Source of the DNA: Rhodoplanes tepidamans
Lineage (GTDB): Bacteria; Pseudomonadota; Alphaproteobacteria; Rhizobiales; Xanthobacteraceae
Direction of reading: 5' to 3'
Length of the DNA: 64,000 bases
Assembly: GCF_030813915.1 (NCBI RefSeq)
Contig: NZ_JAUSUJ010000006.1
Location: forward strand, 186,001 to 250,000
The first letter of the stretch is position 1. Each line of letters opens with the position of its first letter. The notes beneath the pieces were generated by a model that was not told where the DNA came from, made no database searches, and saw only the letters and a list, made by a program, of their open reading frames with translations. This document shows positions 1-8,397 of the stretch, piece by piece. The translations under genes and the position numbers were made by a program.

Positions 1-95
1 TTGGCGACCTTCTCGAGGACGCGGACACCTTCCGGCACCACCTCCTTGCCGATGCCGTCGCCCGGGATCACGGCCACCCGATAGGTTCTGGTCAT
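1..95 (-). CDS. Isopropylmalate/tartrate dehydrogenase family protein (5' end only)
   Basis: The first 31 codons of a minus-strand gene run off the left edge. The peptide begins [20 protein letters not shown], the classic N-terminus of NAD-dependent beta-hydroxyacid oxidative decarboxylases (3-isopropylmalate, isocitrate or tartrate dehydrogenase); the IPGDGIG loop is the cofactor-binding start of the fold. The wording [13 protein letters not shown] is closer to what I remember of tartrate dehydrogenase/decarboxylases than of LeuB, but 31 residues cannot separate them. The ATG at 93-95 is preceded by GAGGA, a good ribosome binding site. The family call is firm; the substrate is open. Confidence 0.8.
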   Translation of the reverse strand, partial: MTRTYRVAVIPGDGIGKEVVPEGVRVLEKVA

Positions 96-390
96 TCCTC
101 GCCTCCGGCGGCGGCGCGCCGCTCGTGCCTGTGCTGCTGTGGACGTCGTCCGCGGTCGGGGACATCGCGCGTCGAGAGCCGCGAGGGTGACGGGAGTCCC
201 GAGACCGCGTCAATCCCCGGCCGAGACAGGCCCGGGCCACGCCGGGCGCTTGACTCAAATCAAGGCCCGCGTGGGCCCTGGACATAAGCTTTCCACAGGT
301 TGCAAGCGGTCGGTGCCAGTCGACGAAGCAGACGGAGGGTGAGGGCCGGTTTCGACGTCGGCACGGTCTGGCCGCCAGAGGATGCCAGCC

Positions 391-801
391 ATGATCACCG
401 TTCCTGCCCTGACCATCTCGCCCGAGAAAGTCTGCTACGTCATCATGAAGGCGCGCGAGTTCGAGGTGCAGGACGTCGCCACCGACGGGGACGACACCGC
501 GGACGAGAGCGGCTGGTCGGCCCTCGACGCCCGCCGCGACGACCCGACCTATCGCGAGCTCAAGGCGTTCATCCGCTCCCTCAACCAGGACGAACAGGTG
601 GATCTGGTGGCGCTCACCTGGCTCGGGCGCGGCGACGGCTCGATCGACGACTGGGAGGATCTGCGCGCCGAGGCCGCCCGCGCCCACAACAAGCGGACCG
701 CCGACTACCTGCTCGCCAAGCCGCTGCTGCCCGACCATCTCGAGGACGCCCTCGACCAGTTCGGCTGCTCCTGCGACGACTACGACCTCGGGCATTTCTG
801 A
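391..801 (+). CDS. DUF3775 domain protein
   Basis: 136-residue soluble, acidic protein of unknown function. The core reads ISPEKVCYVIMKAREFEVQD near the N-terminus and then FIRSLNQDEQVDLVALTWLG (about residues 54-73) and GDGSIDDWEDL, which match my memory of the alphaproteobacterial DUF3775 family. I start it at the ATG at 391, because AGAGG (377-381) sits 9 bases upstream; an ATG at 382 would overlap that site. The C-terminus carries a CSCDDYD motif with two cysteines, conceivably metal binding (inference). It stands alone, facing the convergent apaG. Confidence 0.8.
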   Translation: MITVPALTISPEKVCYVIMKAREFEVQDVATDGDDTADESGWSALDARRDDPTYRELKAFIRSLNQDEQVDLVALTWLGRGDGSIDDWEDLRAEAARAHNKRTADYLLAKPLLPDHLEDALDQFGCSCDDYDLGHF

Positions 802-900
802 ACCGGAGGCGCCGGCGACGCGGCGGATCCATCGGTCCAGGGCGCGCGGCGGCGAGAGCCCGGACTCTGCGCGCGTGCGCGGCCCCCGGCGACCAGCCCG

Positions 901-1296
901 TCAATTCACCACCCGGGGCGCCGCCTGCGGCGAGTCGAGCGAGAAGGTCGGAATGGCGATCTCGAAGCGCTCGCCGGTCTCCGAGGCCATTGTGTAAGTG
1001 CCAGTCATGAAACCGGAATCGGTCGTGAGCGGGACCCCGCTGGTGTATTCGAAGCTGGCGCCCGGCACCAGCACGGGCTGCTCGCCGACGACGCCGGCGC
1101 CGCGCACCTCCTGCAGCCGGCCGAGCGCATCGGTGATCCGCCAGTGGCGGCTCTCGAGCTGCACGGTCTCGACGCCGTGGTTGGTGATCTCGATCGTGTA
1201 GGACCAGAAGAAGTACCGCTTGTCGGCGGACGAGCGCTCCGGCAGGAAGCGCGGCGTCACCTTCACCTCGATGTCGCGGGTCCGTGCTGTGAACAT
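901..1296 (-). CDS. apaG: ApaG family protein (Co2+/Mg2+ efflux-associated)
   Basis: 131 residues, the usual ApaG length. ApaG is a small fibronectin-III-like beta-sandwich protein historically linked to cobalt/magnesium efflux and Ap4A levels. Family hallmarks are visible: the YFFWSYTIEITNHG strand, LESRHWRITDA, the glycine-rich GVVGEQPVLVPG turn, and FEYTSGVPLTTDSGFMTGTY. The reading frame stays open upstream to 1440, but that stretch is Arg/Pro-rich and unlike the family, so the ATG at 1296 (MFTARTRDIEV) is taken as the start. A single gene with its 3' end facing the DUF3775 gene. Confidence 0.93.
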   Translation of the reverse strand: MFTARTRDIEVKVTPRFLPERSSADKRYFFWSYTIEITNHGVETVQLESRHWRITDALGRLQEVRGAGVVGEQPVLVPGASFEYTSGVPLTTDSGFMTGTYTMASETGERFEIAIPTFSLDSPQAAPRVVN

Positions 1297-1526
1297 GGGC
1301 TCCTCGGGGACGGGCGCCGGCCCCGACGCGGGGCCGACCCGACTTATACCCGTTCGCGCCGACGGAACGAACCGTCGCGCCGGCGGGGCGCGGCGCGCGG
1401 CACGGCGCCACGGCCGGCGGCCGTCCTCGCTTCGCCTCATTGCGTCGCAATATCCCGGGCGCTCGTGCTATGCGGACGGTCCGGCCGCGCTGCGCCGCCG
1501 GACCGTCGTCGATCCGGGACCGACCC

Positions 1527-2681
1527 ATGACGGCTGCCAGTGGACGCGATCTGCGCCTCGACCTGTTCCGGGGGCTCGCGCTCTGGCTGATCTTCCTCGA
1601 CCACATCCCGTCGAACGTGGTGAGCTGGATCACCATCCGGAACTACGGGTTCAGCGACGCCACCGAGATCTTCGTCTTCATTTCCGGCTACACGGCCGCC
1701 TTCGTCTACGGGGCGACCATGCAGGAGCGCGGCTTCGTCGTCGCCTCGGCCCGCATCCTGCGCCGCGCCTGGCAGGTCTACGTCGCCCACATCTTCCTGT
1801 TCACCATCTACATGGCCGAGATCGCCTATGTCTCGGCGAGCTTCGAGAACCCGCTCTACGCCGAGGAAATGGGCGTGTTCGAGTTCCTGCGGCAGCCGGA
1901 CGTGACCCTCGTCCAGGCCCTGCTGCTGAAGTTCAAGCCGGCCAACATGGACGTGCTGCCGCTCTACATCGCGCTGCTGGCGGTGTTCCCGCCCTATGTC
2001 TGGCTGGTGCTGCGGGCGCCGACCGTCGCCCTGTTCGTGACCGTCGCCGTCTACGCGCTCGCCTGGGAGTTCGGGCTCAACCTGCCCGCCTATCCGAGCG
2101 GCCACTGGGTGTTCAATCCGTTCGCCTGGCAGCTCCTGTTCTGCTTCGGGGCATGGTGCGCGCTCGGCGGCATGGAGCGCATCGGCGGCTTCATCCGCTC
2201 GCCCTGGCTGGTCGCCCTCGCGGTCGTCTATCTGGTCGTCTCCTTCGCCATCGTGCTCACCTGGTACGTGCCGCCGTGGACCCGCTTCGTCCCGAAAGCA
2301 TTGGCCGAGTGGATGTACCCGATCGACAAGACCAACCTGGACGTCCTGCGGGTCGCCCACTTCTTCGCCCTCGCGGTGCTGGCGGTGCGCTTCGTCCCGG
2401 CCGACTGGCCGGCCCTGAAGTCGCGCTGGCTGCAGCCGGCCGTGATCTGCGGCCAGCACTCGCTGGAGATCTTCTGCCTCGGCGTGTTCCTTGCTTTCGC
2501 GGCACACTTCGCCATGGCGGAAATCTCGGACGGCATCCCGATGCAGGTCATTGTCAGTCTTCTCGGCGTTGTGGTTATGATTGCTGCGGCGGCCCTTATG
2601 TCCTGGTACAAGCAGATCGAGGGTCGCCACGCCGGATCGCGCGCCCAACCGAGCGCCGGGCCGGCCGGGAGTTCGCCATGA
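1527..2681 (+). CDS. OpgC-like membrane acyltransferase
   Basis: 384-residue polytopic membrane protein. The N-terminal signature RDLRLDLFRGLALWLIFLDH and the following SNVVSWITIRNYGFSDATEI are typical of OpgC, the integral-membrane acyltransferase that adds succinyl or other acyl groups to osmoregulated periplasmic glucans. About ten hydrophobic segments follow. The start is the ATG at 1527, giving the usual short cytoplasmic N-terminus; the frame is open further upstream but not OpgC-like. Its stop overlaps the next start as ATGA (2678-2681), so it is translationally coupled to a periplasmic SGNH-like protein. That pairing, a membrane acyltransferase plus a periplasmic SGNH protein, is how O-acylation of exported glycans is generally organised. 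The acyl group and acceptor are unknown. Confidence 0.9.
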   Translation: MTAASGRDLRLDLFRGLALWLIFLDHIPSNVVSWITIRNYGFSDATEIFVFISGYTAAFVYGATMQERGFVVASARILRRAWQVYVAHIFLFTIYMAEIAYVSASFENPLYAEEMGVFEFLRQPDVTLVQALLLKFKPANMDVLPLYIALLAVFPPYVWLVLRAPTVALFVTVAVYALAWEFGLNLPAYPSGHWVFNPFAWQLLFCFGAWCALGGMERIGGFIRSPWLVALAVVYLVVSFAIVLTWYVPPWTRFVPKALAEWMYPIDKTNLDVLRVAHFFALAVLAVRFVPADWPALKSRWLQPAVICGQHSLEIFCLGVFLAFAAHFAMAEISDGIPMQVIVSLLGVVVMIAAAALMSWYKQIEGRHAGSRAQPSAGPAGSSP

Positions 2682-3430
2682 CCCGCGCGGTCCTCGCCCT
2701 CGTCGGACTGCTGCTGTTCGCCGCCACCGCGCGCGCCGAGCCGGACGCGGCATGCCAGGTTCCCGAGGGCCTGGTCCAGGCCGACTTCCCGATGCCCCGG
2801 GTGGCCGAGGCGATCGCCGCCAAGACGCTCGAGATCGCCGTGATCGGCAGCGCCTCGTCGGCGCTCGCCGGACCGGGCGGCGCCGGCAAGGCCTATCCGG
2901 GACGGCTCGAGGCCGAGCTCGGGGCCGAGTTGCCGGGCGTCACGGTCCGGGTCAGCACCTTCGCCAAGCCGCGCCAGAGCGCGGCCGAGATGCAGGCCGT
3001 CATTCCCGAGATCCTCGCCACCAAGAAGCCCGCCCTGGTCGTCTGGCAGTCCGGCACCGCCGACGCGATCCGCGGGGTCGATCCCGAGGACTTCAGGTTC
3101 GCGCTCGAGGAGGGGGTCGAGGCACTGCACAAGGGCGGCGCCGACGTCGTGCTGATGAACATGCAGTTCAGCCCGCGGACGGAATCGATGATCGCGCTCA
3201 ACGCCTATGCGGACGCGATGCGATTTGTGGCGCTGCAGCAATCGGTCAATCTGTTCGACCGCTTCTCGGTGATGAAGCACTGGAACGAGGCCGGGGTGTT
3301 CGACCTGACCGTCGCCACCAAGAAGATGGACATGGCCGAGCGCGTGCATGCGTGCTTCGCCAAGCTGCTCGCAAGGCTGATCGTCGATTCCGTCGCCTTG
3401 ACAAGGCAGGAGCAGAAAGCAAACGATTGA
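2678..3430 (+). CDS. Exported SGNH-fold protein lacking all catalytic residues (pseudoenzyme)
   Basis: 250 residues with a clear signal peptide (MTRAVLALVGLLLFAATARA). It aligns along its whole length with the next gene product: shared landmarks are GS.S....G, YP.R, LVVWQSGT, DVVLMNMQFSP, FDRFSVMKHW and HACF. Where the neighbour has the SGNH catalytic set, this copy does not: GSSS is GSAS (Ser to Ala), the block II glycine region NRGVNG is STFAKP, GTN is GTA, and DGLH is KKMD, so nucleophile, oxyanion and Asp-His residues are all gone. The frame is intact and coding-like, so it is a pseudoenzyme rather than a decayed gene. It is coupled to the OpgC-like gene and lies 3 bases before the active paralog. 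A binding or scaffold role in glycan acylation is inference. Confidence 0.85.
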   Translation: MTRAVLALVGLLLFAATARAEPDAACQVPEGLVQADFPMPRVAEAIAAKTLEIAVIGSASSALAGPGGAGKAYPGRLEAELGAELPGVTVRVSTFAKPRQSAAEMQAVIPEILATKKPALVVWQSGTADAIRGVDPEDFRFALEEGVEALHKGGADVVLMNMQFSPRTESMIALNAYADAMRFVALQQSVNLFDRFSVMKHWNEAGVFDLTVATKKMDMAERVHACFAKLLARLIVDSVALTRQEQKAND

Positions 3431-3433
3431 AAT

Positions 3434-4255
3434 ATGACGTTTTCGCTCCTCGGCCGGCTGCGCGGCCCGCTCCTCGCCGCGCTCCTTCTCCCCGCCTTCG
3501 GCATCAGCGTACCGGCCTCCGCCTCCGACACGGCGCCGCCGTGTCGCCCGCAGGCGGACCTGACGCGTTTCGCCGACCGCCTGCCCCGCACGGCGGAACG
3601 GATCGCCAGGCATCAGCCGCTCACCATCGTGGCGCTGGGCTCGTCGTCGACGGCCGGCGCCGGGGCGAGCTCGCCCGACGCGTCCTATCCGAGCCGGATG
3701 GCGGCGCGGCTGCGCGAGACGCTGCCGGGCCAACACGTCACGGTGCTCAACCGCGGCGTCAACGGCGAGGACGCCCAGGACATGCTGGCCCGCCTCGAGG
3801 CCGGCGTGCTGGCCGAGAGGCCCGACCTGGTGCTGTGGCAGATCGGCACCAATGCGCTGCTGCGCGGCCATTCGCTCGACGGCGTGCGCACCATGGTGGC
3901 GGACGGCATCGCCCGGATCCGGCGCCAGGGCATCGACGTGGTGCTGATCGACCCGCAATACGCCCCGTCGGTGCTGGCCAAGCCGCAGGCGGCCGAGATG
4001 CTGGCGCTGCTCGCCCGGATGGCCCGGGAGGGCCATGCCGACCTGTTCCCCCGCTTCGCGGTGATGAAGCGCTGGCACGAGACCGAGCGGATTCCGATCG
4101 AGACGTTCATCGATCCGGACGGGCTCCACATGAACGACTGGAGCTACGCCTGCTTCGGCCGGCTGATGGCCGACGCCATCACCGAGGCGGCGACCCGGCC
4201 CGCCACCGTGGCGGCCGTCCCGCCGGTGCGGCCGGCCTCGCGGCCGCTGCCCTGA
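3434..4255 (+). CDS. Exported SGNH/GDSL hydrolase or acyltransferase
   Basis: 273 residues with a signal peptide ending near ASASDTAP (about residue 31). All SGNH blocks are present: block I ALGSSSTAGAG (Ser nucleophile), block II NRGVNGED (Gly), block III LWQIGTNAL (Asn) and block V DGLHMNDWSYACF (Asp-X-X-His). The protein should act in the periplasm on O-acyl groups of a glycan, either removing them or transferring them from the OpgC-like membrane protein encoded two genes upstream. It lies 3 bases after the inactive paralog, clearly the same transcript. The C-terminal 20 residues are Pro/Ala-rich and probably disordered. Confidence 0.9.
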   Translation: MTFSLLGRLRGPLLAALLLPAFGISVPASASDTAPPCRPQADLTRFADRLPRTAERIARHQPLTIVALGSSSTAGAGASSPDASYPSRMAARLRETLPGQHVTVLNRGVNGEDAQDMLARLEAGVLAERPDLVLWQIGTNALLRGHSLDGVRTMVADGIARIRRQGIDVVLIDPQYAPSVLAKPQAAEMLALLARMAREGHADLFPRFAVMKRWHETERIPIETFIDPDGLHMNDWSYACFGRLMADAITEAATRPATVAAVPPVRPASRPLP

Positions 4256-4404
4256 CCGCGTCGACGGCGGACACGGGCCCGGGCCATCGCGTCCGGGCTT
4301 GGCGGCGCCCGCCATCGGACCTATGTCAACGACGGCACCGCCGGCGCGACGCAGGCTGGCGGCATGGCATCCGTCCGCGGATGCCGCCTCGACAGGAGCG
4401 CCCG

Positions 4405-4584
4405 ATGTCCGATACCAGCACGGCCGGCGTCTCGGGCCGGGCCGGCGCACTGCGCCGCCCGGTGGTCGTGGCGATCGCCGGCGTCGCCGCCGTGCTGATC
4501 GGCGCGACCCTCGCCCTCTGGGCCCTGCTGGGCCCGGCCGTGTTCTACGAGGTCATCCTGGCCGGCATCGCGGCCTGCTTCTGA
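4405..4584 (+). CDS. Small single-span membrane protein
   Basis: 59 residues: a 19-residue polar N-terminus (MSDTSTAGVSGRAGALRRP), then one or two hydrophobic segments (VVVAIAGVAAVLIGATLALW and VFYEVILAGIAACF). The start ATG at 4405 has AGGAG at 4395-4399. It lies 35 bases before the SCO-family copper chaperone and ends AACF. I do not recognise the family. Its position suggests a small accessory of the SCO1 protein or of respiratory-oxidase assembly, which is inference only. Confidence 0.65.
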   Translation: MSDTSTAGVSGRAGALRRPVVVAIAGVAAVLIGATLALWALLGPAVFYEVILAGIAACF

Positions 4585-4619
4585 CCTTCCGCTGTCCTTC
4601 CGCTTTCGAGGAGACGATC

Positions 4620-5222
4620 GTGTCCCAACGCGCCACGCGCCTCGCCCTCCTGGCCGGGGCTTTCGCGATCGGGCTGCTGCTCTGCCTCGGTCTCGTGCTG
4701 GTCGCCACCGGCCGGCTCGGCGGCGGCAGCCAGGTCGCCACCGCCGCGGCGGTCGGCGGCCCGTTCCGGCTGACCGACCAGGACGGCAAGCCGATCGCGG
4801 ACACGGATCTGCGCGGAAAGCCGTTCCTGATGTTCTTCGGCTTCACGCACTGCCCGGATGTCTGCCCGACCGCGCTGTTCGAGGCGTCGGAGCTGCTGCG
4901 GGCGCTGGGGCCGGACGCGGGCCGCACCGCCGTGCTGTTCGTGTCGGTCGACCCCGAGCGCGACAGCCCGGCCGTGCTGAAGGACTATCTTTCCAGCTTC
5001 GATCCCAATCTGCGCGGCGTCACCGGCACGCCGGAGGAGATCGCGGCGGTCGCCAAGAGCTTCCGGGTCTACTACCGCAAGGTCCCGCTGGAGGCCGGCG
5101 ACTACACCATGGACCACACCGCCATCGTCTATCTGATGGACAAGCAGGGCAAGTTCGTCGCCCCCTTCAACATCAAGCGGGCCCCCGAGGACGCCGCGGC
5201 GGACCTGCGGAAATACTTCTAG
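4620..5222 (+). CDS. SCO1/SenC family copper chaperone
   Basis: 200 residues. An N-terminal membrane anchor (LALLAGAFAIGLLLCLGLVLV) is followed by a thioredoxin-fold domain carrying the copper ligands CPDVCP (in FFGFTHCPDVCPT) and the distal histidine in YTMDHTAIVYLMD. SCO proteins deliver copper to the CuA centre of cytochrome c oxidase or act as thiol-disulfide proteins in the periplasm. The start is a GTG at 4620 with GAGGAG ten bases upstream (4608-4613 region); no ATG fits the hydrophobic anchor. The stop overlaps the end of the convergent sulfotransferase gene by 4 bases. Confidence 0.93.
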   Translation: MSQRATRLALLAGAFAIGLLLCLGLVLVATGRLGGGSQVATAAAVGGPFRLTDQDGKPIADTDLRGKPFLMFFGFTHCPDVCPTALFEASELLRALGPDAGRTAVLFVSVDPERDSPAVLKDYLSSFDPNLRGVTGTPEEIAAVAKSFRVYYRKVPLEAGDYTMDHTAIVYLMDKQGKFVAPFNIKRAPEDAAADLRKYF

Positions 5223-6106
5223 GGCGTTCCCCGCACCCGCGAGACCCAGCGTGCGACGCGCCCGGGCTGCGCGGACGATGTCTCCGCGCCACCCCCATCG
5301 CCCGGCGACGGGTGGTCGCCGTGGTCCCCGGCGTCCGCCCGGCCGGGCATCCGCAGGGCCGCGTCGAAGCGGTGCAGCGCTTGGTGGTACAGGGCCCAGT
5401 CGACCTCGATCAGCGGCGCCAGGGCGGCCAGATCCTCGGCCGACAGCGTCAGCGCATCGATCTGCCGCCCGGTCGCGACGTTGAGCGAAGGCGCCCGCTC
5501 CGGCGGGCTCACCTGCAGGACGCCCGCCAGCCGCGCCAGCGAGTCCTCCATCCGCTCGGTGATGCCGACGACGCAGCACCGCGTCAGGTAGTCCTGGGCC
5601 ACCGCCAACGCGGTCCGGTCGTCGAAGCCGAGGTCGGCGGTCTCCAGCGCGCGCTCCAGGTCGTGGACGCCGCGACGGGCCGGAAGCCGCGCGTCGAGCG
5701 CCACCGGATCGACGGCGTTGCACAACGAGCGCACCTGATAGTTCTCGATGACCCGCCGGGTCGTCTCGTCCTCAAGGAAGGCCCGGAAGCTCCCCTGCGC
5801 GACGACGCGGTCGTGGAAATAGTGGTCGGGGCTGCGCCGGATGTGCTCCCAGTGGGAGATCGACCGGTCGATCGGGTTGCGCAGGAACACGAAGGGCGTG
5901 AGCGGCACGTCGAGATAGCGGTGCAAGCCGCGGTAGAAGTGACCGCGGAACAGGTCGTAGTCGGCGAGCTCCGCCCGCGGCCAGGCGAGGAGCCGGCTCC
6001 ACAGATGCTCCGGGAACACCGTGAAGCGGCCGCACTGCTCCAGCCAGGCCGTCACCGAGGTGCCGGCCGTCTTGGGAATATGAAAGAAATAGTAGCGTGT
6101 CGGCAT
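5219..6106 (-). CDS. Sulfotransferase family 2-like protein
   Basis: About 295 residues. The N-terminus YYFFHIPKTAGTSVTAWLEQ holds the PAPS 5'-phosphosulfate loop (PKTAGTS), and FVFLRNPIDRSISHWEH is the 3'-phosphate-binding segment, so a PAPS-dependent carbohydrate or lipid sulfotransferase of the family 2 type is likely. There is no signal peptide or membrane span, so it is cytoplasmic. A GTG lies one codon upstream of the ATG at 6106; the ATG is chosen. It sits at the edge of a surface-sugar gene group, which suggests sulfation of a glycan precursor (inference). Confidence 0.85.
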   Translation of the reverse strand: MPTRYYFFHIPKTAGTSVTAWLEQCGRFTVFPEHLWSRLLAWPRAELADYDLFRGHFYRGLHRYLDVPLTPFVFLRNPIDRSISHWEHIRRSPDHYFHDRVVAQGSFRAFLEDETTRRVIENYQVRSLCNAVDPVALDARLPARRGVHDLERALETADLGFDDRTALAVAQDYLTRCCVVGITERMEDSLARLAGVLQVSPPERAPSLNVATGRQIDALTLSAEDLAALAPLIEVDWALYHQALHRFDAALRMPGRADAGDHGDHPSPGDGGGAETSSAQPGRVARWVSRVRGTP

Positions 6107-6225
6107 CACCGGGGCTCGTGGCGCGCGACGGGGTCGCGCCGCCCCGGCAGTCTATCGCCCGATGCGGCCGGTTGACCACCGGCCGCCCCGCGACCGGCCG
6201 CCCGGCCCGCGCCCGCGGGTCGCGG

Positions 6226-7779
6226 TCACGCCGCCCGGCCGGCCTTGCGCGGCACCGGCCGCTCGCTCGCCAGCGCCGCCCGCACGCCGTCGCGGGAGAG
6301 CTCGCGCCCGGCCTCGTGATACTCGGCGTCTTCGTTGACGTTCCACACGTCCCACCGGCGCTCGCCGGCGAGGATGTTCTCGGCGGTGAGCATCGCCGTC
6401 ATCATCGCGTGGTCCTGGTTGTTGTACTTGTGCATGCCGTTGCGGCCGACGACGTGCAGGTTCGGGCAGCCGAGCTCGAGGTCGCGTCGGATCGTCGCGA
6501 CGTTCTCCCGGTAGGCGTCGTCGTAGACCGGATAGGCCTTGGGCTGGCGCACCACGCAGCCGCCCGTCACGTCCGCCGCCGCGACCAGGCCGATCTGCGC
6601 CACCTCGCGGGTGGCGAGCGCGATCAGCTCCTCGTCCGGCGCGGCCCACAGGCCGTCGCCCTCGAAGCAGAAATACTCGAGCCCGAGGCAGGTCTTGCCG
6701 CTCGGCACCATCTCGGGCGACCAGGAGCGGAAGTTCTGCACCCGGCCGACCTGCACGGACGGATCGTGGATGTAGATCCAGTTGTCCGGGAAGAGGTCGG
6801 GCTTGTCGACCATCAGGGCGACGGTGAGGAAGTCGCGGTAGCGCAGGGAGCGGGCGTGGAAGGTGGAGATCGGCCGCGGCCGGATTTTCTCCACCAGCTC
6901 GGCGAGCGGGGCGGAGCTGATCACGTGCCAGGCCGTGTAGCGCTCGGGCCCGTCGGCGGTCGCGACCTCGATGTCCCACAATTCGCGTCTCTCGTCGTAG
7001 GCGAGCGAGACGAGATCGCGGCCCATCAGCACCCTGGCGCCGCGCTCCTCGATCTTGCGCGCCGCCGCCTCCCACATCATGCCGGGGCCTTTTCGGGGGT
7101 AGCGGAAAGTCTCGATCAGCGTCTTCACCACCGGCTCGCCGGGCACCGGCGGCTTCGGCGTCTTCGTCCCGAAGGAGCGGCGAAGCGCGTTCGTCACGGC
7201 GACCTTGAGGTCGAGCCCCTTGATGCGCTGGGCGGCCCAGTCGGACGAGATCGCGTCGCACGACATGCCCCACACCTTCTCGGTGTAGGTCTTGAAGAAG
7301 ATGGAAAACAGCCGCTCGCCGAACTGGTTGCGCACCCACTCGTGGAACGTGGCTGGGGCGGCGATCGGGGTGGCGCGCGCCTTCAGGTAGGACAGGACGC
7401 AGGCCGCGCTCTCGACCAGCCCGAGATTGCGCAGCGCCTCCATGGCGTCGAGCGGATAGGAGTAGAACTTGCCGCCGTAGAAGATGCGCGACAGGCGCGG
7501 CCGGTCGACGAAGTCGTCGGGCAGGATCTCGTTCCAGAGGTCGACCACCTCCTTCGACTTCGAGAAGAAGCGATGGCCGCCGATGTCGAACAGGAAGCCG
7601 TCATGGGCCACGGTGCGGCTGATGCCGCCGACATGCACCGGGTCCTTCTCGATCACCACGACCGACGGCGTGTGCTTGCTGAGGCAGTAGGCGGCGGTGA
7701 GCCCGGCCGGCCCGGCGCCGATCACGAACACGTCGGTGTGGCCGCCGGCCGTGCGGGACGTCGTGGGTCGAGAGGTCAT
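6226..7779 (-). CDS. FAD-dependent oxidoreductase (UGM/protoporphyrinogen-oxidase-like)
   Basis: 517 residues. The dinucleotide-binding motif VFVIGAGPAGLTAAYCLSKH opens the protein; VVIEKDPVHVGGISRT and the family signature DIGGHRFFSKS follow. This is the NAD(P)/FAD-dependent group related to UDP-galactopyranose mutase and amine oxidases that often accompanies GtrA and glycosyltransferase genes. FKTYTEKVWGM (about residue 170) and the C-terminal GRNGMHKYNNQDHAM, near the flavin, are also typical. Its start overlaps the stop of the GtrA gene as ATGA (7776-7779), so the two are coupled. A role in forming or modifying a lipid-linked or nucleotide sugar is inferred from context; the actual substrate is unknown. 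Confidence 0.85.
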   Translation of the reverse strand: MTSRPTTSRTAGGHTDVFVIGAGPAGLTAAYCLSKHTPSVVVIEKDPVHVGGISRTVAHDGFLFDIGGHRFFSKSKEVVDLWNEILPDDFVDRPRLSRIFYGGKFYSYPLDAMEALRNLGLVESAACVLSYLKARATPIAAPATFHEWVRNQFGERLFSIFFKTYTEKVWGMSCDAISSDWAAQRIKGLDLKVAVTNALRRSFGTKTPKPPVPGEPVVKTLIETFRYPRKGPGMMWEAAARKIEERGARVLMGRDLVSLAYDERRELWDIEVATADGPERYTAWHVISSAPLAELVEKIRPRPISTFHARSLRYRDFLTVALMVDKPDLFPDNWIYIHDPSVQVGRVQNFRSWSPEMVPSGKTCLGLEYFCFEGDGLWAAPDEELIALATREVAQIGLVAAADVTGGCVVRQPKAYPVYDDAYRENVATIRRDLELGCPNLHVVGRNGMHKYNNQDHAMMTAMLTAENILAGERRWDVWNVNEDAEYHEAGRELSRDGVRAALASERPVPRKAGRAA

Positions 7780-8315
7780 GGCTCGATCACTCCGGAGCGA
7801 GTCGCGGCGGTCGGCGCGAAGGCGTAGAGCCGATGCCCGTTGTAGGAGACGATGGCGGCGATCGCCGCCCCGATCACGGTGGCGGCCTGCGGCAGGAAGC
7901 CGAGGACGGTGAGAACCAGCACGGCGAAGACGGCGTAGCTCGTGCCCTGCGCGACGGCCGTGACGACGGCGTAGCGCATCGCCTCCGCATGCACGCGGCG
8001 GCCGCTTCGCGCGAACGTCACGGCACGGTTGAGCTGCCAGGTGACGAGCGTCGCCACCGCCAGGGAGACGAGCCGCACCGCGAGCGGATGGTCGAGATGC
8101 TGCGGGATCGCGGTGAACACCGCGAGATCGGTGGCGAGACCGATGCCGCCGACGCCGAGGAAGCGCAGCGGCCGCGGCAGCCGCTCGACGAGACGCCGGA
8201 CGCGCCCGGGCACGCCGAGCGCACCCGCGTCGAGCTCGTTGCCTGCCGCCGACATCACCACCCCGCCCCCACGCACTGGCGATCCGGCGGCCGCGACGGG
8301 GCGGACCTCCGGCAT
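7776..8315 (-). CDS. GtrA family membrane protein
   Basis: 179 residues with four predicted transmembrane helices beginning at LRFLGVGGIGLATDLAVF, then LVSLAVATLVTWQLNRAVTF, YAVVTAVAQGTSYAVFAVLV and AATVIGAAIAAIVSYNGHRL. TWQLNR..TF is a GtrA hallmark. GtrA proteins are thought to move polyprenyl-phosphate-linked sugars across the membrane. The ATG at 8315 is preceded by GGAGG five bases upstream and is used here; an ATG at 8255 would give 159 residues, closer to the family norm, so the N-terminus is uncertain. Coupled by ATGA to the FAD oxidoreductase. Confidence 0.88.
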   Translation of the reverse strand: MPEVRPVAAAGSPVRGGGVVMSAAGNELDAGALGVPGRVRRLVERLPRPLRFLGVGGIGLATDLAVFTAIPQHLDHPLAVRLVSLAVATLVTWQLNRAVTFARSGRRVHAEAMRYAVVTAVAQGTSYAVFAVLVLTVLGFLPQAATVIGAAIAAIVSYNGHRLYAFAPTAATRSGVIEP

Positions 8316-8397
8316 CGAGGCCTCCAGTTTTCGCCGGCGATCCTTAATGGCCGGAGTCCGGAACCGGCGGAGTTTCCGGCGATTTCGGGGAGGCTTA

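Noticed and set aside
300-1010. Long Arg/Pro-rich open frames overlapping the DUF3775 and apaG genes on both strands
   Set aside because: They are antisense or out-of-frame shadows caused by high GC; codon-family and motif evidence favours the listed genes.
2678-3430. First SGNH gene considered as a decayed pseudogene
   Set aside because: It has no frameshift or stop, a good signal peptide, translational coupling and conserved structural motifs; only catalytic positions are altered.
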